From positions 1 to 55,112 of the forward strand of contig CAZEGC010000001.1 of the NCBI GenBank assembly GCA_964511635.1: 55,112 nt of DNA. The letters run 5' to 3'. Position 1 is the stretch's first letter. Every line of letters begins with the position of its first letter. The notes beneath the pieces are model-generated. The model made no database searches and was not told where the DNA came from. It saw only the letters and a program-made list of their open reading frames with translations. The position numbers and the translations under genes were made by a program. Shown piece after piece: positions 49,575-55,112 of the stretch. This DNA is from CAZEGC01 sp964511635. GTDB lineage: Bacteria > Patescibacteriota > Saccharimonadia > Saccharimonadales > Saccharimonadaceae.

Positions 49575-50443
49575 TACGCGTGATCTCCTGAGGTGATTTT
49601 TCCACCAAGTGTTCGTAACTTATTAAGCGCGGCTTTTGCCTGCTCACTGTTGGGAGGCATGCCGTGCCACTGATAGTCATACTCCATGAAATCTACACCC
49701 TTTCCAGGGATGGTGTGGGCAACAATCACACTAGGCTTATTTGTGATCGCGCGCGCCATACTAGCCGCATCTATGATGCTTTCAATATTGTGCCCATCAA
49801 CTTCCTGCACATGCCAACCAAAAGACTCCCACTTCCCGCGTAAATCTTCTAGTGGCATAATTTCCTCGGTAGGACCATCAATTTGAATGTTATTGCGATC
49901 TATAAAACCAATTAAGTTTCCAAGTTTATATTTTCCAGCGAACATGGCAGCTTCCCAGATATTGCCTTCATTTAGTTCGCCATCCCCCATAACCGTGTAT
50001 ACAAACCTGTGGACGTCCCGCTCAAAATACTGTAGCGAATACGCATAGCCGGCTGCCTGCGACAAGCCGCTGCCTAGTGGCCCGCTCGTGCTTTCAATCC
50101 CAGGTAACTTTTCACGCTCTGGGTGCCCCTGAAGTCGCGAGCCAAAACGACGCAAAGTCATTAGTTCGTCTAGGTCGAAAAAGCCTGCTCGCGCCATGGT
50201 TGCATACTGCACCGGGACCGTGTGACCATTACTTAGGAAAAACACATCCCTTTCATCCCACTCAGGATTTTTAGGATCATATTTCATAATACTAAAGTAT
50301 AGAGCTGTAAATATATCGGCCAGCCCCAGCGGACCTGCGCTGTGTCCGCTGCCAGCATGTTCTAGCATGCGAATTATGTCTTGCCTGATATCGTTAGCTG
50401 TTTGGTTCAATTGTGATATCGTCAGATTCCCACCCACACGCAC
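49574..50443 (-). CDS. transketolase, N-terminal half
   Basis: 289 aa thiamine-pyrophosphate domain. The signature AGSGHSAGPLGLADIFTALY (about 31-50), a TPP motif GDGELNEGNIWEAAMFAG with the terminal NN in IDRNNIQIDGPT, and HTIPGKGVDFME near the end. The two halves are separate genes in tandem, as in many archaea and bacteria with split transketolase. 1 nt overlap with the C-terminal half; directly after the rpe-like gene. Confidence 0.93.
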   Translation of the reverse strand: MRVGGNLTISQLNQTANDIRQDIIRMLEHAGSGHSAGPLGLADIFTALYFSIMKYDPKNPEWDERDVFFLSNGHTVPVQYATMARAGFFDLDELMTLRRFGSRLQGHPEREKLPGIESTSGPLGSGLSQAAGYAYSLQYFERDVHRFVYTVMGDGELNEGNIWEAAMFAGKYKLGNLIGFIDRNNIQIDGPTEEIMPLEDLRGKWESFGWHVQEVDGHNIESIIDAASMARAITNKPSVIVAHTIPGKGVDFMEYDYQWHGMPPNSEQAKAALNKLRTLGGKITSGDHA

Positions 50444-51088
50444 CTATATCACTCCTTTTTTATTAACTTCTTGTACTAGTTTACCATAAGTGTCACTAGG
50501 ATTGGCGGCATTCGCGATTGCACCACCAACGTTTAATACATCCACGCCACCATGCGATAGACTAAAGGCGTTTTCGACGTTCACTCCACCATCCCAACCA
50601 ATTTCAGCACTTGCATTAATCGCTTTTATAAGACGAACCTTTTCCAGCTGCATCATACTAGCATTGCCACCATGCCGGCCCAGTTCACCACTAAAGATCA
50701 TTACATGATCAGCTGCCTCAATTACGCTCGCTACGGTAGACGGCACGGTAGTCTTAAGTAATGCGACACCAGCTTTTATTTCAAATTTCTGCAGGTTTTT
50801 CATAATCGGCACTAAATCAGTCTCTGTCTCAACATGAAAAATTACCAAATGCGGCTTGAGGCTTATTAGTGTTTCCAGATGGTCCTGCGGCCTCGCCACC
50901 ATTGCGTGGACATCCACCTGCCACTCTTGGGGCCACCAAATTTGAGCCGCATTCAACAAGAAATTTGGCGTAAACTCGCCATCACTAATATCAATATGAA
51001 CTCGCTTGGCAAACGCATGGAGAAGCTCCACTTTCTGTCTGTAGTCATCAGGGGTTTCCGCTGTAATGCATGGTGCAATAACGCTCAT
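50444..51088 (-). CDS. rpe: ribulose-phosphate 3-epimerase family protein
   Basis: A TIM-barrel of 214 aa. The start (VIAPCITAETPDDYRQKVE), KRVHIDISDGEFTPNF (metal ligands H and D), VDVHAMVARPQDHL, IFHVETETD and the IGWDGGVNVENAFSL phosphate-binding segment follow the epimerase pattern. Some ligands differ from canonical Rpe, and the usual MTVNPGFGGQ loop reads MIFSGELGRHGG. So the epimerase reaction is likely but not certain. Neighbours (rpiB upstream by 2 nt, transketolase downstream) support the assignment. Confidence 0.82.
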   Translation of the reverse strand: MSVIAPCITAETPDDYRQKVELLHAFAKRVHIDISDGEFTPNFLLNAAQIWWPQEWQVDVHAMVARPQDHLETLISLKPHLVIFHVETETDLVPIMKNLQKFEIKAGVALLKTTVPSTVASVIEAADHVMIFSGELGRHGGNASMMQLEKVRLIKAINASAEIGWDGGVNVENAFSLSHGGVDVLNVGGAIANAANPSDTYGKLVQEVNKKGVI

Positions 51089-51090
51089 CT

Positions 51091-51540
51091 CTATAGCTCA
51101 TCAATCTGCGCATTGCGCCGCTTAAATCTGACCGCACCAGCAAATGGTGTATTTAGCCATGTTTCTATAATCCCCTGCCAAGCTGGATCGTCATCCTCTA
51201 GAACCCTAGATGGCAGGCACAATACATTACTATCGTTATCGTTCCTAGTCATCCTAGCTTCGAACGCATCCCAAATAACACTAGCCCTAATTCCGCTAAA
51301 GCGATTAGCAGCCATTGCCATGCCCTGGCCGCTACCACACAGCAATATTGCGCGCGGATCTTTCGTATCATCACCAATAACCTTTAGCGCTGCAGTCTGG
51401 GCAAATTGCGGGAAGTCGTCACTAGGGTCTAGTTCTCTTCCGCCGACGTCTTCAACGTCATAGCCATGCTTTGCAAGATATGCAAAAACTTTTTCTTTCA
51501 TATGAAAACCATTATGGTCTGATCCAAGATATATTTTCAT
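51091..51540 (-). CDS. rpiB: ribose-5-phosphate isomerase B
   Basis: 149 aa: IYLGSDHNGFHMKEKV start, a YDVEDVGGREL segment and the active-site block RAILLCGSGQGMAMAANR followed by GIRASV. Interconverts ribose-5-phosphate and ribulose-5-phosphate. The catalytic Cys in LLCGSGQG is present. First gene of the carbon operon. TATACT lies 9 nt before the ATG with TTTAAA 17 bp further upstream. Confidence 0.93.
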   Translation of the reverse strand: MKIYLGSDHNGFHMKEKVFAYLAKHGYDVEDVGGRELDPSDDFPQFAQTAALKVIGDDTKDPRAILLCGSGQGMAMAANRFSGIRASVIWDAFEARMTRNDNDSNVLCLPSRVLEDDDPAWQGIIETWLNTPFAGAVRFKRRNAQIDEL

Positions 51541-51549
51541 GTTGTCCTT

Positions 51550-51578
51550 AGTATAAGCAGTTTTAAGTTTATTTTAAA
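51550..51578 (-). promoter_or_regulatory. promoter of the rpiB carbon operon
   Basis: TTTAAA (51573-51578), 17-bp spacer, TATACT (51550-51555) on the minus strand; the ATG follows 9 nt later with AAGGA between. Confidence 0.5.
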
Positions 51579-51595
51579 CAGCTGACCCATACATG

Positions 51596-52609
51596 CTACA
51601 GGTTCTTGCCAGCATCAGCTACCAGTTCCACTAACCGGTTGCTGTATCCCCACTCGTTATCGTACCAGGCAACCACCTTCACTAGGTTTCCACCTACGAC
51701 ATTAGTTAGGTTCAAGTCAACCGTTGCGCTATAGCTGCTGCCCTTAAAGTCACTACTTACCAGTTCTTCTTCGGTGACATTTAGTATACCCTGGTAAAAT
51801 GGCTGCTTGGCGGCTTCTTTGAAGGCATCATTAATTTCGTCCTTTGTAACGTCTTTTTTTAGAACTACCGCGAAATCGCTTAGACTAACCACTGGCGTAG
51901 GTACGCGGACGCTTAGCCCGCCAAAGACGCCCTCAAGCGCAGGCAGCGCCTTGGCTGCTGCAATACTAGCACCAGTAGTTGTAGGGACAATATTTTCAGC
52001 AGCCGAACGAGCTTCACGTAAGTCCTTGGCTGGTGCATCAAGTAGTTTTTGACTAGCAGTATAGCTGTGTACGGTTGTCATCATAGCTTTTTCAATTCCA
52101 AACTGACTTTCTAGCACCGCCATGACTGGCGTGATGCAGTTGGTAGTACAGCTAGCATTTGATAAAACGTCACTTGCTCCATCAATGGAGTCCTCGTTAA
52201 CGCCTAGTACAATTGTGCTAGCACCATCACCCTTAGCGGGTGCGCTTATAACAACCCGCTTTGCCCCTGCATCGTCAATGTGCGCTCTTGCTTTGGCCGG
52301 ATCAACGAAAAATCCAGTAGATTCAATCACCACGTCAACCTCGTAATCACGCCACGGCAAGCTGGCAGGTTCACGCTCGGCAAGCACAGCTATATGAGTA
52401 CCACCGACTGATATACCCTTGTCATCACTCGTAACGTCGTGCTGATATGTTCCGTATGTAGAGTCGTGTTTCAATAAGTGCGCCAGTGTCCGGGTGTCCG
52501 TCAGGTCATTAATTGCAACGATTTCGATATCACTTCGTTCATATGCAATCTTAAATGCATTGCGTCCAATGCGACCAAAACCATTAATTGCTACTCTTAC
52601 TTTCGCCAT
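51596..52609 (-). CDS. gap: glyceraldehyde-3-phosphate dehydrogenase (type I)
   Basis: NAD-dependent glycolytic enzyme. INGFGRIGRNAFKIA (about 6-20) is the NAD-binding start; the catalytic Cys is in the SNASCTTNCITP motif (about 148-159); the end has WYDNEWGYSNRLVEL. Start: ATG at 52609 (337 aa); the frame extends four codons to a GTG, but AGGGAG then would be too close. Asp near the start of the second strand (INDLTD) suggests NAD preference. It is separated from rpiB by 55 nt and has its own promoter. Confidence 0.96.
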   Translation of the reverse strand: MAKVRVAINGFGRIGRNAFKIAYERSDIEIVAINDLTDTRTLAHLLKHDSTYGTYQHDVTSDDKGISVGGTHIAVLAEREPASLPWRDYEVDVVIESTGFFVDPAKARAHIDDAGAKRVVISAPAKGDGASTIVLGVNEDSIDGASDVLSNASCTTNCITPVMAVLESQFGIEKAMMTTVHSYTASQKLLDAPAKDLREARSAAENIVPTTTGASIAAAKALPALEGVFGGLSVRVPTPVVSLSDFAVVLKKDVTKDEINDAFKEAAKQPFYQGILNVTEEELVSSDFKGSSYSATVDLNLTNVVGGNLVKVVAWYDNEWGYSNRLVELVADAGKNL

Positions 52610-52650
52610 TATTTTTACCACTCCCTTTAAGCATTAGTGTCTTTATAAAA

Positions 52651-52679
52651 AGTATCGCACTAGTCGTTTCAATATGCAA
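52651..52679 (-). promoter_or_regulatory. gap promoter (candidate)
   Basis: TTGCAT (52674-52679), a 17-bp spacer and GATACT (52651-52656) on the minus strand; alternative boxes starting at TTGAAA are also present. The predicted leader is about 35-40 nt with AAAGGGAG. Confidence 0.4.
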
Positions 52680-52703
52680 ATATAGCAGCAATAAAATATA
52701 GGC

Positions 52704-52736
52704 GCGTTCGATAAAACCGAACGCTTGCAGTATAAT
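52704..52736 (+). promoter_or_regulatory. rel promoter with 7-bp inverted repeat
   Basis: TATAAT (52731-52736) ends 9 nt before the ATG at 52746, predicting a leader of 2-3 nt. A perfect inverted repeat, GCGTTCG (52704-52710) and CGAACGC (52718-52724), covers the -35 region and may be an operator. Confidence 0.55.
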
Positions 52737-52745
52737 ACACCCTAC

Positions 52746-54290
52746 ATGAAGAAGGTCGAACTACTAGCAGGCGCCAAAGGCAAATACACCTCCACTCAGC
52801 TACTTGAATTAGAACACGCAGTTGACTTTGCTACCAAGCATCATGAAGGACAAAAACGCAGAAGTGGCGAACCATACATCATTCATCCCCTGCACGTTGC
52901 AAATATTTTAATCGAATGGGAAATGGACATCGACTCTATCCTGGCAGGAGTCCTACACGACACAATCGAAGACACCGAAGCCACTCTGCAGGACATCGAA
53001 TCCTTGTTTGGTCGTGACGTGGCCTTTCTAGTGGATGGCGTGACAAAAGTTGGCCGCGCCAGGGCTGGTATGCGCGATCTTTCTAGCTACTTACCGCAAA
53101 CAAAGGATAACCTATCCAAGCTTTTAGTAGCAGTCGGTCAAGATGTTCGCGTTATTATCATTAAATTAGCCGATCGCCTACATAACCTTTCAACCTTGCA
53201 GCACATGCCGCTAGAAAAACAAAAGAAAATCGCACGCGAAAGCTTGGACGTATTCGGCCCAATGGCCGACCAACTGGGAATGGGCCGAGTCCGGATGCAA
53301 ATCGAAGAGCTAGCTTTTAGCTACATAGACCCGCAGGAGTTTAAAAAACTAAAAAACTTAATGAAAAAACGACTAGGGAAAAGTACTCGCAAATTAGGTA
53401 TAGTTCGCCAGGAAGTCGAAGCCGCACTTAAGGAAAACAGTCTACCGGTGGAAATCAACGGCCGAGTCAAAAGTATATATAGCCTACATAAAAAGTTAAA
53501 AAAGGTTAATAACAATATTGACGACATCTACGACCTAATGGCACTGCGTATTATCGTTGACAGCAAAGAGCAGTGTTACCAAGTGCTAGGCATACTGCAC
53601 GCAATGTACCAGCCGATGATTTCACGTATAAAAGATTACATTTCGGTACCAAAACCAAACGGCTACCAGAGCCTCCACACTACCGTCATCACCCCCAACA
53701 AGCAGATAGTTGAATTTCAAATCAGAACTCACGACATGCACGAGTACGCCGAACGTGGTTTAGCAGCGAGCTTTCATTATCATGATCAAAAATCTAGTAA
53801 AAGTTATGCCAAAAGGCAGAAAACCGCCAGCACCCTGCCTGCTAACCTGCAATGGATTACCCAGCTTCAGGAGGTCGCCATGCGCTTAAAAGACGACGAA
53901 GAAATTCCAATTGACGAATTAAAGGTCGACTTATTTGGCAATAGAATTTTTGTCTATTCTCCAAAGGGAGATATTTATAATTTGCCCGAAGGCGCACTGC
54001 CGCTAGACTTTGCCTATTTAGTCCATAGCGATATCGGCAAACACGCCTACAGCTTTCGCGTAAACGGTAAAATCTCATCATTTGATAAACCTTTGCAAAA
54101 CGGTGATATCGTCGAGGTTGTAACTCGTAAGTTATCACTCCCAAAACAGTCCTGGCTGGATTTAGTTAAAACTACTCACGCCCGCAACAAACTCCGCGCC
54201 CAGCTGCGACAACTGGGAATCATAAAATCCGTCGGTAAAGCTGCGTCTATCATGCGTCGTAAAGCTATAAAGAATCAAATCAAGAAATAA
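52746..54290 (+). CDS. short RelA/SpoT-type (p)ppGpp synthetase/hydrolase
   Basis: Stringent-response enzyme. The hydrolase HD domain is intact (HHEGQKRRSGEPYIIHPLH, then H71-D72 in GVLHDTIEDTE). The synthetase domain has DIYDLMALRIIV, RIKDYISVPKPNGYQSLHT and VEFQIRT with AERGLAA. A TGS domain follows (LFGNRIFVYSPKGDIYNLP, about 395-460). It then ends after a basic tail: the zinc-finger and ACT domains of long Rel proteins are missing (514 aa against about 730). I start at the ATG at 52746; a TTG at 52725 would overlap the -10 box. Confidence 0.93.
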   Translation: MKKVELLAGAKGKYTSTQLLELEHAVDFATKHHEGQKRRSGEPYIIHPLHVANILIEWEMDIDSILAGVLHDTIEDTEATLQDIESLFGRDVAFLVDGVTKVGRARAGMRDLSSYLPQTKDNLSKLLVAVGQDVRVIIIKLADRLHNLSTLQHMPLEKQKKIARESLDVFGPMADQLGMGRVRMQIEELAFSYIDPQEFKKLKNLMKKRLGKSTRKLGIVRQEVEAALKENSLPVEINGRVKSIYSLHKKLKKVNNNIDDIYDLMALRIIVDSKEQCYQVLGILHAMYQPMISRIKDYISVPKPNGYQSLHTTVITPNKQIVEFQIRTHDMHEYAERGLAASFHYHDQKSSKSYAKRQKTASTLPANLQWITQLQEVAMRLKDDEEIPIDELKVDLFGNRIFVYSPKGDIYNLPEGALPLDFAYLVHSDIGKHAYSFRVNGKISSFDKPLQNGDIVEVVTRKLSLPKQSWLDLVKTTHARNKLRAQLRQLGIIKSVGKAASIMRRKAIKNQIKK

Positions 54291-54462
54291 TAATTATTTT
54301 GCTGTCGCATGGGTATGGTAATTGTCGTCTTAGTGCATACTCTGTATGTTGTCCGCACCCACGCCTAGCTTAAAGATAAGAGGCTTCACTCCGTTCACAT
54401 CTCATACACTAAAATAAAGAACAATCTTGCGTATCAGCATAATCATACCGGCCTATGCTTAG
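54291..54462. other. convergent intergenic region, nothing clear
   Basis: 172 nt between the rel stop and the surface protein stop. I saw no strong hairpin with a T-tract and no open frame worth calling. Confidence 0.4.
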
Positions 54463-55112
54463 CTAGAATCTTCTAATTGGTATGATGCTTCCACTCCAGG
54501 AAGTTTGCATCTCCCGTGCCTCAGGCATATATGTCATTCCTACACGAACAGTAACCGCCCAGACCCTACCTGCGGTAGGTGCAGTTGAAGAGCTCCAATA
54601 GTCATGATCTATAGGAAACACTGTCTGGATTGATTGGTCAACAACAACTGATACTAGTTCAAGAAGCTCATCGCGAGATGGTACAAACCAGTCACTATAT
54701 TCTCCCTGCTCGTAGTTATCCGTGACTTCAATTGCCTCAAAATTGTAAGTATCACCGCCGCACGAAGCTATAATACTATTTGTATTGTTCAGACCACTAC
54801 CTACTGATGTCCCTGTACTGGCCGCAGGACATGACCAATAAGTACCCAAAAGCGGATGAGGAATATTTATTCCAGTCGTCGCCTCCAGATACCTCCACCC
54901 ATCACTAAATTCACCTTTGTCATAGAAGATGACTCCTCCCGCAGGCCCAGTATCACCAACTGCATAGGTTTGACTACTTCCTCCTGGACACGCCCCTTCC
55001 TCAATAGGTCCACCATTAATCCTATGGAAAGCTCCTACATCAGTCTGGGTGTGAGTAGCAGTAATACAGTAGGAGTTAGTAGCTTCTTCGTATGTATAGT
55101 CATAGTGAGTAG
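54463..55112 (-). CDS. surface protein, DUF1566-like C-terminus (5' end beyond window)
   Basis: The frame is open to the right edge, so the N-terminus is missing. The visible part (about 216 residues) has a segment like those in pilin-like CPR surface proteins (NSYCITAT, then EEGACPGG), a GDTGPAGGVIFYDKGEFSDG block and a DUF1566/Lcl-C-like end with DWFVPSRDELLEL, DYWSSST and a final PIRRF. The four cysteines visible suggest disulfides outside the cell. The gene stops at 54463 and is convergent with rel. Likely exposed on the cell or on pili; function unknown. Confidence 0.75.
   Translation of the reverse strand, partial: THYDYTYEEATNSYCITATHTQTDVGAFHRINGGPIEEGACPGGSSQTYAVGDTGPAGGVIFYDKGEFSDGWRYLEATTGINIPHPLLGTYWSCPAASTGTSVGSGLNNTNSIIASCGGDTYNFEAIEVTDNYEQGEYSDWFVPSRDELLELVSVVVDQSIQTVFPIDHDYWSSSTAPTAGRVWAVTVRVGMTYMPEAREMQTSWSGSIIPIRRF

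Noticed and set aside
1..55112. CRISPR array, insertion sequence, prophage or restriction system
   Set aside because: No regularly spaced repeats, transposase, integrase or phage genes were seen. The only HNH protein appears to be secreted and stands alone.
1..55112. Recoded UGA (code 25)
   Set aside because: UGA serves as stop in several genes, for example at the end of the TrmH-type gene (3524) and the 97-aa gene, and no protein needs UGA read as glycine.

Overview
The window looks like a chromosomal piece of a reduced-genome Patescibacterium (CPR), most likely a Candidatus Saccharibacteria (TM7) relative. I infer this from gene content and the style of the proteins: compact housekeeping genes, no amino-acid or cofactor biosynthesis, GatCAB, a small Rel enzyme, a PilB-type ATPase, split transketolase, a secreted actinobacterial-style HNH nuclease and, at the right edge, a surface protein with a DUF1566-like end. 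UGA is used as a normal stop, so the Gracilibacteria/SR1 recoded code does not apply. No phage, insertion sequence, CRISPR array or rRNA was seen.

Layout. 1-233: non-coding, with inverted repeats. 234-7052: trigger factor, hisS, a hypothetical protein overlapping a TrmH-type methylase, a divergent orphan ParB-like gene and an FAD oxidase. 7176-7302: tRNA-Leu(UAG) and its terminator. 7345-12802: rsmD, a zinc-hydrolase-like protein, recG, a PMM-like HAD phosphatase and tyrS. 12910-15570: class A penicillin-binding protein. 15619-23448: a minus-strand block with PIN-TRAM, radA, a membrane HExxH protein, clpC (CIRCE-controlled), nusA and a secreted HNH nuclease. 23481-31361: M1 aminopeptidase, an rnhB-yraN fusion, a compositionally odd 97-aa gene, rplS, malic enzyme, pilB and a SpoU methylase. 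31372-36277: dnaE and four small membrane or stress proteins. 36363-40830: the operon gatC-gatA-(HEPN-like membrane protein)-gatB-galU. 40901-44477: DEAD-box helicase, a 388-nt gap with a possible structured RNA, and uvrB. 44525-52609: a carbon-metabolism operon (rpiB, rpe-like, two transketolase halves, class II aldolase, two PfkB-family kinases, a LOG/SLOG protein) with gap upstream. 52746-54290: rel. 54463-55112: truncated surface protein.

How it fits together. The carbon cluster gives the non-oxidative pentose-phosphate route joined to lower glycolysis (aldolase, GAPDH), and malic enzyme can add pyruvate and NAD(P)H. GatCAB implies indirect charging of Gln and/or Asn tRNA. RecG, RadA, UvrB, DnaE and RNase HII form a repair and replication set. 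ClpC, trigger factor, the aminopeptidase and the HExxH protein handle protein quality control. The secreted nuclease, PilB, the penicillin-binding protein and the surface protein fit an epibiont that scavenges nucleotides and adheres to cells, but that lifestyle is inference.

The most striking sequence-level pattern is that many operon-first genes have a sigma70-like -10 box only 6-11 nt before the start codon and no Shine-Dalgarno sequence, which predicts leaderless or near-leaderless mRNAs. Operon-internal genes usually have good Shine-Dalgarno sites. Several of these compact promoters carry perfect inverted repeats that could be operators. Other points for follow-up are the HEPN-like protein inside gatCAB, the 97-aa gene with very stable 3' hairpins, the kinase with an extra N-terminal domain and an internal start site, the nusA leader terminator and the 42.1-42.5 kb gap.
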